DNA of 64,000 bases from Limnomonas spitsbergensis (taxonomy: Eukaryota; Chlorophyta; Chlorophyceae; Chlamydomonadales). The stretch is taken from positions 1,571,001-1,635,000 of the forward strand of contig JAYJMM010000120.1 in assembly GCA_037349105.1 (NCBI GenBank). The letters are read 5' to 3'. Positions 12,001 through 21,479 of the stretch are shown piece after piece. How positions within the stretch are numbered: the stretch's first letter is position 1; each line of letters opens with the position of its first letter. The notes beneath the pieces are model-generated. The model did no database searches. It was not told the origin of the DNA and saw only the letters and a program-made list of their open reading frames with translations. The position numbers were made by a program, and so were the translations under genes.

Positions 12001-15000
12001 TGGCCAAGTGAGTGTCGAACTGCAAATATAAATGAATCACCGACGCCTGCAAATCCACCTCTCACCACTAAATTGATTGACTGCATAATGTGTGCTTGTA
12101 TCGAAGTCAGCTCTTATTTTCCAGCAGGACATGAGGTCAAGGGTGAGGCTGGCCGTGGATGGCTCTGCTGCAAATGGAACACAGCTTGCCCTTCAGCCGA
12201 CCCGATCCTGACCCCCAAACCACCTGATGCAAAGCAACCCCTTTTGCAGCCCACAACCCTTCACCCTCCCTTTTCTTCCTCACCTCTCCCTCATGCCCTC
12301 TTATCACCCCCTCTCAGACTTCATCTCACTCACCCTGACCACCCTGGTTTGCAGGTTTGTGCCAACCAACCAATTACCTAACCCGTCCACACCTGTCCAC
12401 CCTCTCTCAGGTTTGTGCCCGGCTTCAACCCCGCCAACTGGATGCTGGAGATCACCTCTCCCGGCATCGAGCAGAGCATGGGCTTGGACTTTGCGGAGAT
12501 CTACAAGGCGAGCAAGCTGCACGTGCTCAACAAGACCATTATCGACAAGGAGTGCCTCCCGCTGGCAGGAAGCGCCCCCCTGCTGTTTGACACGGAGTAC
12601 GCCATCCCGATATGGCAGCAGTTCAAGTGAGTGACTCGTGCACCGCACAGGGCAAGTTAGGGGGACCTCGGAATGAACACATTGTTAACATATGTCCAGA
12701 CCCCAGACTTTATTTTCACACCTGTTCGACCGGTTCATTTCGATTGGTCCGGACTATCTTTGGGATCTCCCTGACGCTGACCCAATGTTCTGGAACCCTG
12801 AACCCTGAAAATAGTCCACAGCCCCTCCACTCTCCCCCCTCCTCGCCTTCCCTCCTGGTCTGCTGAAAATCCTCCTCCCCCTGCTGCCCCCCCCCTGCCC
12901 CCCCCCTTCCCCCAGGGTGATCCTCCACAAGAACTTCACCACCTATTGGCGCTCCTCCAATTACAACCTCGTCCGCCTCATCACCACCCTCTTCGTGGGA
13001 CTGGTGTTTGGATCCCTGTACTACCAGATCGGATTGACCCGGTGAGGGGCACGAGCTGGGGGGGATGTCCACACATGTGGGACTGGTGTTTGGATCCCTG
13101 TACTACCAGATCGGATTGACCCGGTGAGGGGCACGAGCTGGGGGGGATGTCCACACATGTGGGACTGGTGTTTGGATCCCTGTACTACCAGATCGGATTG
13201 ACCCGGTGAGGGGCACGAGCTGGGGGGGATGTCCACACATGTGGGACTGGTGTTTGGATCCCTGTACTACCAGATCGGATTGACCCGGTGAGGGGCACGA
13301 GCTGGGGGGGGTGTCCACACATGTGGGACTGGTGTTTGGATCCCTGTACTACCAGATCGGATTGACCCGGTGAGGGGCACGAGCTGGGGGGGGTGTCCAC
13401 ACATGTGGGACTGGTGTTTGGATCCCTGTACTACCAGATCGGATTGACCCGGTGAGGGGCACGAGCTGGGGGGGGTGTCCACACATGTGGGACTGGTGTT
13501 TGGATCCCTGTACTACCAGATCGGATTGACCCGGTGAGGGGCACGAGCTGGGGGGGGTGTCCACACATGTGGGACTGGTGTTTGGATCCCTGTACTACCA
13601 GATCGGATTGACCCGGTGAGGGGCACGAGCTGGGGGGGATGTCCACACATGTGGGACTGGTGTTTGGATCCCTGTACTACCAGATCGGATTGACCCGGTG
13701 AGGGGCACGAGCTGGGGGGGGTGTCCACACATGTGGGACTGGTGTTTGGATCCCTGTACTACCAGATCGGATTGACCCGGTGAGGGGCACGAGCTGGGGG
13801 GGGTGTCCACACATGTGGGACTGGTGTTTGGATCCCTGTACTACCAGATCGGATTGACCCGGTGAGGGGCACGAGCTGGGGGGGATGTCCACACATGTGG
13901 GACGGGAATATGGATCCGCCACACATAAACTGCACATGTTGATCCACCTCTTATCGAACCCTCGTCGTGCCCCCTTCATGACATACTTAAACACACACAC
14001 ACACACACACACACACGCTTTGCGCTCCTGGTTTCCCCTCACCCTCCCCTCCCTCCCCTCCTCGTCCCCTCCCCCCCCTCTCCCCATCGTCACTCTCCCG
14101 CCCCCTCCCTGCCCCTCCCTGCTCCAGGTCCACCACCTTTGCGGTGCTGAACATCATGGGCGCCCTCTACTCCTCCGCTGTCTTCATCGCCGTCGCCAAC
14201 GCGATGATGGTGCTGCCGGTCATCAACAAGGAGCGCGTGGTGTTCTACCGCGAGCGCGCGTCCGCCATGTACTCCGCAACGCCCTACGCCGTTGCTCAGG
14301 GCATCGTCGAGATGCCGTACCTCATCTTCCAGTCGGTGGTGTACAGCCTGCTCATCTACTTCATGATCGGCTTTGAGATGGACGCATGTGGGTTGAGGGG
14401 GTGGACAGGAGAGATGCAATGCCCCCAAAAACATCAGAGCCCTGTAATACATTATTATTTATTAATTGCATAAGAGGGGTCTTCAAAGGTGCATGCATCA
14501 TCCAATGATGTATGGCGGACATCCCTAACCCTCAACTTCTCTAAACCCTTTCTCCCTCCCTCCCTTTCAACCCTACCCACCCAGTTCAACCTATCCCCTC
14601 CCCCCCCTAAACCCTCCCCCCCCTAAACCCTGCCCCCCCCCCACTTAATCCCCCCCCCCCTAAACCCTGCCCCCCCCCCCACTTAACCCTCCCCCCCTAA
14701 ACCCTGCCCCCCCCCACTTAACCCTCCCCCCCCTAAACCCTGCCCCCCCCCACTTACCCCCCCCCCCCTAAACCCTGCCCCCCCCACTCAACCCTCCCCC
14801 CACTCAACCCTGCCCCCCCCCACTTAACCCTCCCCCCCCTAACCCCCCCCCCCACTTAACCCTCCCCCCCCTAAACCCTGCCCCCCCCACTCAACCCTCC
14901 CCCCACTCAACCCTGCCCCCCCCCACTTAACCCCCCCCCCTAAACCCTGCCCCCCCCACTCAACCCTCCCCCCACTCAACCCTGCCCCCCCCCACTCAAC

Positions 15001-16793
15001 CCTCCCCCCCCTGCCCCCCCCCCCCACTTAACCCTCCCCCCCCTAAACCCTGCCCCCCCCCCCACTTAATCCCCCCCCCCTAAACCCTGCCCCCCCCCCC
15101 ACTTAACCCTCCCACCCTAAACCCTGCCCCCCCCCCACTTAACCCTCCCCCCCCTAAACCCTGCCCCCCCCCCCTAAACCCTGCCCCCCCCACTCAACCC
15201 TCCCCCCACTTAACCCCCCCCCCCCCTAAACCCTGCCCCCCCCCACTCAACCCTCCCCCCCCTTAACCCTGCCCCCCCCCCACTTAACCCTCCCCCCCCC
15301 CCTAAACCCTGCCCCCTCCCACTTAACCCTCCCCCCCCTAAACCCTGCCCCCCCCCCCCACGTAACCCTCCCCCCCCTAAACCCTGCCCCCCCCCCACTC
15401 AACCCTCCCCCCCCTTAACCCTGCCCCCCCCCACTTAACCCTCCCCCCCCTAAACCCTGCCCCCCCCCCACTTAACCCCCCCCCCTAAACCCTGCCCCCC
15501 CCACTTAACCCTCCTCCCCTAAACCCTGCCCCCCCCCACTTAACCCTCCCCCCTCCTTGCAGCCAAGTTCTTCTGGTTCTGGTTCTTCCTGTTCCTCAAC
15601 CTGGCCGCCTTCACTTACTTTGGGATCATGTCCATCAACATCACGCCGGCGGTGGAGTTCGGAACTGTTATCATAGGCTTCTTCTTCACAGTGTGGAACT
15701 TCCTTTGTGGCTTCCTCATGGCCAAGCCGGTGCGCACTCGAGAGAGGGGGAAGTGGGAGCGCAAGCAGAAGGAATAGGGGGGAGCATGCAGAACAGCCAC
15801 AGCAGAATAACACGACAGGTGTTGTTACTATCTCCCCTCGTCGTTTAACGGTCATCCCCCAACAAACTGACTCTGCCCCCGTTCCCGCCTGCTGCCACCT
15901 GTTCAGAACATCCCCGGGCAGTGGATCTGGATGTACTACATCAATCCTCTGTCCTTCACGCTGTACGGCCTCGTGGTCTCTCAGGTGAGGGGCGCTGCTG
16001 CGTTTTATATGATGTGCGTGTGTTTCCCCCTGTTTGGCTGTTTTCCCCTGTGCGTCAAAGTGACGACGCGACAGGCACCTCTGGACCCAATTTTAAAACG
16101 TGTTCGACCGTGTGGGCAGTCCTGGGCACCCAACCGAACATTTCAAACAGCAAAACAGTGTTTTGGGGGAAACGGATGAGGAGGGAAGAAAAAGGGGAAT
16201 ACAAAGAAGTGATGGACTTAGGGGCCCTCCATGTGTGTCTCTCCTAGTGTGCCTTGCTCCCCTTGCCATTGTGATGCCCCTGCTGATGTCATATGCCCCT
16301 GCACAAGCCCCTCGGTCTCATCTCCCGTACCCCTCCCGCCCCCTTCCCTTCTCTCTCTCTCTCTCTCTCAGCCCCTTAACCAGTTCCTCGGTCTCATCTC
16401 CCGTCCCCCTCCCGCCCCCTTCCCTTCTCTCTTTCTCTCAGCCCCTGAACCAGCTCCTCCGTCTCATCTCCCGTCCCCCCTCCCGCCCCCTTCCCTTCTC
16501 TCTTTCTCTCAGCCCCTGAACCAGCTCCTCGGTCTCATCTTCTGCCCCCCTCCCGCCCCCTTCCCTTCTCTCACTCTCTCTCTCAGCTGGGCGACGTTGA
16601 GGACGAGTTTATCGACGCCGCCGAACCCGGGCAGCCCGCCAACCTCATCTCAGTGGCCGCCTACATCAAGCAGCAGTACGGCTACGAGTACAGCTTCCTG
16701 GGCTGGAACATCTTCATCATTGTGGCCTTCATCGTGTTCTTCCGAGTGACGGCGGCGTACGCTTTAATCAATTTCAACTTCCAGAAGAGGTGA
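1..16793 (+). CDS. PDR-type ABCG transporter, 3' part (25 exons, 5' end outside window)
   Basis: Full-size ABCG/PDR exporter of the plasma-membrane type (NBD-TMD-NBD-TMD); substrate cannot be told. Exons: 1-105, 968-1051, 1350-1472, 1897-2045, 2404-2503, 2886-2995, 3600-3680, 3975-4094, 4885-4915, 5404-5533, 5831-6014, 6476-6561, 7089-7252, 7812-7941, 8287-8393, 9165-9254, 10432-10585, 10950-11059, 11892-12007, 12411-12626, 12916-13041, 14128-14387, 15563-15729, 15907-15984, 16587-16793. All are GT-AG and in frame, giving 1075 residues before TGA. The window opens inside NBD1 at its Walker B ([15 protein letters not shown]). TMD1 follows, then NBD2 with Walker A GASGAGKT (~514-521 of the visible part), signature [10 protein letters not shown] (~621-630), Walker [11 protein letters not shown] and H-loop TIHQPS, then TMD2 ending in NFQKR. 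Catalytic motifs of NBD2 look intact. About 330 N-terminal residues are missing compared with ~1400-residue relatives. Many introns hold copies of the adjoining exon ends. Confidence 0.95.
600..888. repeat. Polypyrimidine minisatellite in ABCG intron 1
   Basis: About eleven copies of a 25-30 bp unit with core CCCCTGAGAAGCTTGA followed by a C-run. It makes up the middle of the intron between the first two visible exons. Open frames across it are low-complexity only. Confidence 0.85.
2996..3290 (+). repeat. Decayed copies of ABCG exon 6 end plus donor
   Basis: The end of exon 6 (CTTCAGCATGATGATGCA, then GTGAGT) recurs at about 3070-3095 with the donor mutated to ATAAGT, and at about 3195-3215 as a shorter piece with GTGAGT retained. 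Between copies are CATATACTACATATACTT runs. Confidence 0.75.
4095..4263 (+). repeat. Two tandem copies of ABCG exon 8 end plus donor
   Basis: The last ~55 bases of exon 8 and its donor, followed by TTAGGGTT-type sequence, are repeated at 4137-4196 (donor GTGAGT kept) and at 4213-4263 (donor lost, CAGGGAGT). Identity falls with distance from the functional exon. Confidence 0.85.
4290..4470. repeat. Dispersed repeat, second copy near 57386
   Basis: The segment CCACCCACAGCCTT...GGCCAGGCAGA.CGAAC near 4378-4420 recurs in diverged form at about 57394-57440. The GATCGAAC and CAGCTGGTTCC-like pieces there recall a tRNA-derived SINE on the minus strand. That origin is a guess; only the shared sequence is seen. 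Confidence 0.4.
6575..6800. repeat. Interstitial telomere-like repeats (TTTAGGG type)
   Basis: Three diverged copies of a ~75 bp unit containing TTAGGGTTTAG, TGGTGTGCCTGGG and GTCACTTGATTGCC. It ends in three uninterrupted TTTAGGG units at about 6763-6783. It lies in ABCG intron 12, after the donor of the 6476-6561 exon. Confidence 0.7.
7253..7365 (+). pseudogene. Decayed copy of ABCG exon 13 end
   Basis: GCAAGAAGCCCACC...CTGACCTTCACGCCC at 7291-7363 repeats the last ~95 bases of the preceding exon (7089-7252), including the AGG-TGTGCG donor region, with a deletion in the middle. It follows a short TTTAGGG run. Confidence 0.8.
7667..7780. repeat. Dispersed repeat, second copy at 46540-46650
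   Basis: A ~110 bp segment with GCTACGCCCTATAAGGGT and GGAAACAGCGCAGC matches the stretch downstream of the LRR gene in the same order. It is an interspersed repeat of unknown type, here inside an ABCG intron. Confidence 0.6.
7942..8286 (+). repeat. Three decayed copies of ABCG exon 14 end
   Basis: The exon end encoding LAGRKT with its donor is echoed at about 7990-8030, 8060-8110 and 8140-8190, each time followed by an ACAAGGCAGCAAC-type tail and C-runs. The donors are progressively lost. Confidence 0.7.
8394..8720 (+). repeat. Two ~170 bp copies after ABCG exon 15 donor
   Basis: The donor region ATGGTGAGGCC and the following CGTCCGGGAGGCAGATGGTC...AGAAACAATCATGTGT stretch is repeated from about 8559, so ATGGTGAGACC is reproduced. 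The second copy runs into a (TG)n tract. Confidence 0.75.
8860..9150. repeat. C-rich ~62 bp minisatellite
   Basis: About five copies of a unit with CTACCACCAAGCCAG and CTCACACAAACACCTCCC, in the intron before the 9165-9254 exon. Apparent proline/threonine-rich reading frames are a by-product. Confidence 0.85.
9779..9927 (-). pseudogene. cox1: cox1 N-terminal fragment (mitochondrial origin)
   Basis: Fifty codons from an ATG at 9927 encode the first residues of cytochrome c oxidase subunit I. The hallmark [12 protein letters not shown] is followed by the first membrane segment ([20 protein letters not shown]) and ends after VPGQGMLMG. The frame is intact but stops at the junction with telomere-like repeat, so about 90% of the gene is absent. 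It sits antisense in an intron and cannot make a working subunit. Confidence 0.85.
10096..10133. other. Hairpin within the mitochondrial insert
   Basis: CCAAAAATGCCCTCCAC and GTGGAGGAGCATTTTTGG pair over 17 bp with one bulged base and a 3-nt loop. It is probably a mitochondrial spacer hairpin carried along. Confidence 0.75.
10162..10431 (+). repeat. Telomere-like repeats and tripled 3' splice site of ABCG exon 17
   Basis: CCCTCCACC/AACCCT repeats lead to three copies of CTGCAG|GTGATGGATCTGGTGG, with AG ending at 10296, 10360 and 10431. Only the third reads on into the NBD2 coding sequence. Use of the first meets an in-frame TAA after eight codons, and use of the second meets a TGA shortly before the true exon. 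Confidence 0.9.
10620..10812. repeat. G-rich minisatellite in ABCG intron 17
   Basis: Two to three ~55 bp units with GAGGGGGTAT(T/C)GGGGGTGGACTTTGGGAAA and long G-runs, including a run of twelve Gs. Nothing coding is seen. Confidence 0.8.
11060..11612 (+). repeat. Stack of eight GT...AG intron-like tandem units
   Basis: Directly after the exon ending at 11059. Unit ends (CAG) lie at 11149, 11216, 11282, 11348, 11414, 11480, 11546 and 11612, so after a 90 bp and a 67 bp unit the period is exactly 66 bp. Each unit starts GTGAGAAG (GTGGGAAG in the first) and ends ACCATTCAG. Every boundary is therefore CAG|GTGAG, a donor and an acceptor with no exon between. Confidence 0.95.
11785..11885. repeat. 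Short C-rich repeat before ABCG exon 19
   Basis: Three copies of CCCCCTCTGTTGTGATGCTTACC form the pyrimidine tract upstream of the acceptor at 11890-11891. Confidence 0.75.
12995..13896 (+). repeat. 82-bp array: exon 21 end plus donor, eleven copies
   Basis: Units start at 12995 and every 82 bases to 13815, with a broken twelfth from 13897. Each holds the last 47 bases of exon 21 (encoding [15 protein letters not shown]) plus 35 bases of intron, so the donor CG|GTGAGG occurs eleven times, at 13042 + 82k. Copies are nearly identical (GGGATGTCC or GGGGTGTCC variants). Reading past the first donor gives a TGA at once, so only the first donor maintains the protein. Confidence 0.97.
14530..15560. 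repeat. C-rich telomere-like satellite in ABCG intron 22
   Basis: About 1 kb of CCCTAAACCCTGCCCC / CACTTAACCCTCCCCC alternation with C-runs of 6-14. The CCCTAAA core is the plant telomere repeat. It fills the intron almost to the acceptor at 15561-15562. Glycine-rich frames on the minus strand are artefacts. Confidence 0.9.
16305..16586 (+). repeat. ~70 bp acceptor-bearing repeat before last ABCG exon
   Basis: Four units of CTCATCTCCCGTCCCCCTCC...TTCCCTTCTCTCT..CTCTCAG. The branch/pyrimidine/AG block is reproduced with AGs at about 16370, 16441, 16511 and 16586. Only the last AG leads into the terminal exon ([12 protein letters not shown]...). Confidence 0.85.
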
Positions 16794-18105
16794 TAGCTGA
16801 CCAGAGACCTGGTCAGATGAAGCCAAGTGTAGAGCTACAGGCATGGCCCCTCAGCCTGCCTAACAAGTCACAGCTGGCCAAGTGCCGAGCTCTAGGCATT
16901 GCCCCCCAGGCTGCCTCGTCACGGCATTAGTTCGATGACCCAGCACAATCTTGAGCTCATGAAGCATGCTAAGAATAGAAGGCACGAGTGGGTTTCTAGA
17001 TCATGTATCAATAACTGTACACCTCTGGGCCCGCTCAAAGCTCAGCCGCATGATCATGTCTAGATCATGTGTGACATTGTGTCATGCGTGACGTCTTATT
17101 TGGGTGTGTCTATGATACTTGCCTTGGAATATGGACCCAGGGGGGGGGCGGGGCATCTGCTGATGGTGTTACCTGTGACCTGTCCCGATTAGCTGGCCGG
17201 TACCTGCTTGTAGTAGAGCTGGATTGAGTAGGGCAGGAACAGGTCACGCGTACCATAGAGTTGAATTATCCGGGCTGCTGCCAGGGTTCGGAACTCACTG
17301 TAACACTGTTATGTACTTCATTACGATCCGCAATAGGGATAGCGATTCTAGTGACCGAAATCTCGATGCCATTTGTAAATATTTTGAGACAGAACACTTG
17401 GACTCTGCTCTGACGACACAATTGGCTCCATACCTCGAGCCCACACACCGGTGCGGTACACGTTTTTTCGACGTAAAAACATCGACAGCGTACAGTGAAG
17501 GGCTCACCCAGACGAGCATGTCCATTGGTACCTTGCAAGCTTAGACCACCGGCCGTGCGCCTGTCTTGGTTTCGTCACAGTCAGCATGGGTGAAATACCA
17601 GTACAGGGGGGTAACGACGTCCTCCTATAGAACGGGACGAAGGAGCTGGCAGACCACGAGAAATCCGACATGGCTGCATTCGATGAGCCGGAGCTACCTT
17701 TGCAGCCGACAGCCAGGACCAGCCAACGGCATACTGCAACTGTTCTGACGCATGGGACTCTAAAAGTCTGATGCATGGTGCTTTACAATTCTGAGATATG
17801 GGGTGTGGAGTGTGGACTGTCAGCTTACGCACACAATCCTGTCAATTGGCACCTTGGACCACCGGGCACAAAGCCTCTAGCTCAAATCCGCGGTTCAGAA
17901 CCTATTCATGGCATACGTTAGCTTTATTTTCTTGCTAATTTGAGATGCATGAACACTACTGCCCTCAGGAATCCAAAAAGATGCTGACACAAGAGCCAAG
18001 TTTTGAACAACATGGCCATGCGCATGATGCAGGGCTTACGGCCAAAGCTTCTTATCTCATACATTTACACCGGGATGCAGATCTAACTGCCAGTAGCTGT
18101 ACTGA
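16794..18105. other. Intergenic, ABCG 3' flank
   Basis: Downstream of the ABCG stop there are no convincing exons. Around 17030-17070 lies a copy of a dispersed sequence (CACCTCTGGGCCCGCTCAAAGCTC) also seen near 36930, 39890, 46980 and 55130. A TGTAA, the usual green-algal poly(A) signal, occurs at ~17299, but that is far from the stop. Confidence 0.5.
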
Positions 18106-18109
18106 TGCA

Positions 18110-18765
18110 AGGGTATTGGCTGTTCAGCCAGATGAACCTGAGAAAATTAAGAAACCATAACTCGACCGCATCACCATCGCCTATAGCGGTCAGCGCTCCC
18201 GCTCTATTCTTTCACTGCATGTCTAGACTTGCTGCCCACTGGCCCCAGGTGCCGTTGTGTGCCGCATGTTGCAGGGGTATCGGCTGTTCAGCCAGATGAA
18301 CTTGAGTAAATTAAGATCCCATAGCCCGACCACATCACCGCAGCTTATTGCGGTCAGCGCTCCCGCTCTATTCCTTCTCTTCCTGTCAAGGCTTGCTTCC
18401 CACTGGCCCTAGCTAGTATGCAGCATGCTGCAAGGGTATTGGCTGTTCAGCCTGATGAACCTGAGTAAATTAAGAACCCATAGCCCGACCGCATCACCGC
18501 AGCTTATTGCGGTCAGCCCTCCCGCTCTTTTCCTTCTCTTCCTGTCAAGGCTTGCTGCCCACTGGCCCTAGCCAGTGTGCAGCATGCTGCAAGGGTATGT
18601 ATTGGCTGTTGAGCCAGATGAACCTGAGTAAATTAAGAACCCATAGCCAGACCACATCACCCCAGCTTATTGCGGTCAGCGTTCCCGCTCTATTCCATCA
18701 CTTCCTGTCAAGGCTTGCTGCCCACTGGCCCTAGCTAGTGTGCAGCATGCTGCAGGAGTACTGGC
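18110..18765. repeat. ~160 bp tandem repeat, four copies
   Basis: Copies begin near 18112, 18278, 18436 and 18600 with GGCTGTTCAGCCAGATGAAC. They continue through ATCACCGCAGCTTATTGCGG and CAAGGCTTGCTGCCCACTGG to GCAGCATGCTGCAAGGG. Several pieces are palindromic (CCGCAGCTTATTGCGG). No coding sense is seen. Confidence 0.85.
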
Positions 18766-19695
18766 TGAAGCAGCGGTGCTGGCAGCTGCACCGATAGCGC
18801 CAGTAATTGCTCACAGCCTGAAGCAGCGGTACCGGCAGCAGCACCGCTAGTCACAGTGTTTGCACACAACCTGAAGCAGCGGTACCGGCAGCTGCACCGC
18901 ACCGCTAGTGACAGTGATTGCACACACCTTGAAGAAGCGGTACCGGCAGCTGCACAGCTAATGACAATGTTTGCACACAGCCTGAAGTAGCGGCACCAGC
19001 AGCTGCACCGCTAGCAGTGTTTGCACACAGCCTGAAGCAGCGGTACCGGCAGCTGCACCGCACCGCTAGTGACAGTGATTGCACACACCTTGAAGAAGCG
19101 GTACCGGCAGCTGCACAGCTAATGACAATGTTTGCACACAGCCTGAAGCAGCGGTACCGGCAGCTGCACCGCTAGCGACAATGTTTGCACACAGCCTGAA
19201 GCAGCGGTGCCGGCAGCTGCACCGCACCGCTAGTGATAGTGATTGCACACACCTTGAAGAAGCAATACCAGCAGGTGCACCGCTAGCGACAGTATTTGCA
19301 CATAGCCTGAAGCAGCGGTACCGGCAGCCGCACCGCACCACTAGTGACACTGACTGCACAAAGCCTGAAGCAGCGGTACCAGCAGGTGTACCGCTAGCGA
19401 CAGTATTTGCACACATCTTGAGGCAGCGGTGCTGGCAGCTGCTCTGCTAGTCACAGTGTTTGCACACAGCCTGAAGCAGCGGTGCCGGCAGCTGCACCGC
19501 ACCGCTAGTGATAGTGATTGCACACACCTTGAAGAAGCAATACCGGCAGGTGCACCGCTAGCGACAGTATTCGCACACAGCCTGAAGCAGCGGTACCGGC
19601 AGCTGCTCCGCTAGTCACAGTATTTGCACACAGCCTGAAGCAGCGGTGCCGGCAGCTGCAACGCACCGCTAGTGATAGTGATTGCACACAGTCCT
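18765..19695. repeat. ~55 bp satellite, about 17 copies
   Basis: Unit core GCCTGAAGCAGCGGTACCGG CAGCTGCACCGCTAGTGACAGTG TTTGCACACA (written in pieces), with variants alternating in a higher-order pattern. Open frames run through it on both strands, but copies differ by indels and no start context is seen, so I call it noncoding. Confidence 0.85.
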
Positions 19696-19699
19696 CGGC

Positions 19700-20855
19700 G
19701 TGGCGATAGTGCCTGAGTCTAATGGCAGGCTGTCATGAGGCGTCTACATGTCATTACTGCCGAAGAGGTACACGAGCGCTGGCAATCTTGTGGATGCTCG
19801 TGAAGGCAGCCAGTCAAATGGCTAAGACTCTGGGAGGTGTACCGTCGTTTACTGAGTTTCAAAAAATTGCGGTTGTCTGCACCGCAGCCTCTTTTGACAA
19901 GCGAGACGTACTGCTAGCCACCACAAGCCCGTACCTGGACTACTTCCCCTAAACCCTGAATTTTAACTACGAGACCGTGACAGGCCCTGCCCTAAACCCT
20001 GATGTCTGACATATACAAGACCCTGATAGGTAGACACTCGCCTTAGCCTAAAAGTAACCACTCGAACGTGACGGGCCCTACATGTACACTAGAACATGTT
20101 AGAATCCACAAGACTGTGACAGGCCCTAACCCTAACCATTATACGATGCGCATCCAAAAGACGGCAATTACCTCCCCCCCCCAAAGCCAGAAACCTCCAT
20201 TCCTGACTGACATTTCTCCGCTGCTTGTTGTTCCATTCGTCCTGTCTCGAAGTGTCCTTCCTATTAATCCGGTACTAAGCTGGGCGTCTGGGCAACTTTT
20301 AGGGTAGGTACCATAGTTGTTATGCCATTGATATGGAAAGCCTGTAGTTCTCTCACCTGTGCCAGAATATACATGAAGCTTAACGATGGCCTAGCTGATG
20401 CAGCTTAATAAATTAATAGTTGTCACAAATCGTCCAATGGCAAGAGGGGGCGATTGATATCCACTTGACCTCCCTTATTTGTCAGATTTTATGAACGGTA
20501 TTGGATTATCGAATAATGCAATTTCCCTATGCGTGGCATTCATCATTTGTTACATTTCCATCCCTGATCTACAGCTCAATAGTCATTCCTTCCTGATCCA
20601 CAGCTCAATATCGATCCCCTAATCTACCAACTCGTCATATGTACCGTATCGTATGTAACGTATCTATCATAATATGTACCGCATAGAATAACACTAGTAG
20701 CATTCCATGGCATGCACAACCCTCAGCTGCCGTAAATAAAGCGAGGTATCTGACCTGAAATAATCATGCCCTTCTAAAAAAGCAGAAGGTGAACCAAAGA
20801 GTGGTCTATAGTCCGCACATAGACTTCCATTTACTTATGTAATGGAGCCTCACTA
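19700..20855. other. Intergenic, no gene seen
   Basis: A few CCCTAAACCCTGA pieces (19950-20010) and AT-rich unique sequence. A short frame ending ...SPYLDYFP at 19952 has no homologue I recognise and no splice context. I see nothing I would call a gene. Confidence 0.5.
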
Positions 20856-20859
20856 CATT

Positions 20860-21336
20860 TAGCATGGTGGCAGGCTGGGGTAAGCGGGTGGGTAAGACCC
20901 ATAAGCACCGTAACCACCATATCCACCGTGGCCTCCATATGGTGGCGGGCTAGGCGAGATGCTTCAGGGGTAAGCGGGTGGGTAAGACCCATAACCACCG
21001 TAACCACCATATCCACCGTAGCCTCCGTATGGTGGCGGGCTAGGCAGGATGCTGCAGGGGTAAGCGGGTGGGTAAGATCCATAACCACCGGAACCACCAT
21101 AGCCACCGTAACCACCATAGCCACCGGAACCACCATAGCCACCGTAACTACCATAACCACCATAGCTGCACCCTATATCCGCTGCATACTGGTGTTTGTT
21201 ATTCATCCTCAGCTCCGACAGGTCCACGTCCCTCGCCTCTTCCAGCACCTCCACAAGCTTGCGAGCCATTCCCCTGGTTTCCGCCCTTGCCGCTGTTCGG
21301 AGGGCCTCGATCCTGGCATCAAAGGAGCCAAGATCC
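20860..21336 (-). pseudogene. Gly/Tyr-rich 3' exon-like fragment with premature stop
   Basis: On the minus strand, CACGCAG at ~21343-21337 looks like an acceptor. The frame that follows is GC3-rich and encodes a charged helix (DARIEALRTAARAETRG; ARKLVEVLEEARDVDLSEL), then GGYGGYGG and SYPPAYP repeats to a TGA at 20966-20964. Just beyond, the same repeat continues in frame to a TAA at 20861-20859. Aligning the repeats, the TGA replaces a TGC codon, so it looks like a recent nonsense change or repeat decay. No ATG and no upstream exon were found as far as 23448. It may be a gene remnant or the last exon of an undetected gene. Confidence 0.4.
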
Positions 21337-21479
21337 CTGCGTGACACAAGGTAGGGGCGACGAGCTCAGAACATGATGATTTTGATGCACTTCAGCCAAA
21401 ATTCAGCTACATCATAGCCACCAGCAGTTGGAGGCAGTTGGAGCTAGCCATGCTGCTTGGGCTGCAGGCCGCCGGTTAG

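Noticed and set aside
12355..12411. Acceptor at TTTGCAG|GTTTGTGCC (12349-12355)
   Set aside because: Mimics the true exon start for eight bases but then diverges to CCAACCAACC; the acceptor at 12410 gives the conserved [14 protein letters not shown].
13021..14093. Series of identical 71-residue minus-strand ORFs every 82 bases
   Set aside because: Antisense reading of the tandem array of transporter exon 21; no independent gene.
14839..15398. Glycine-rich minus-strand proteins
   Set aside because: Reading of C-rich telomere-like satellite.
17224..17832. Several 60-106-codon ORFs downstream of the transporter
   Set aside because: No splice context, no homology I recognise, and codon third positions are not GC-biased like the real exons.
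21336..21347. Start of the Gly/Tyr-rich frame at 21347
   Set aside because: The codon there is GTG, not ATG, and a CACGCAG acceptor lies just inside, so it is more likely an internal exon boundary.
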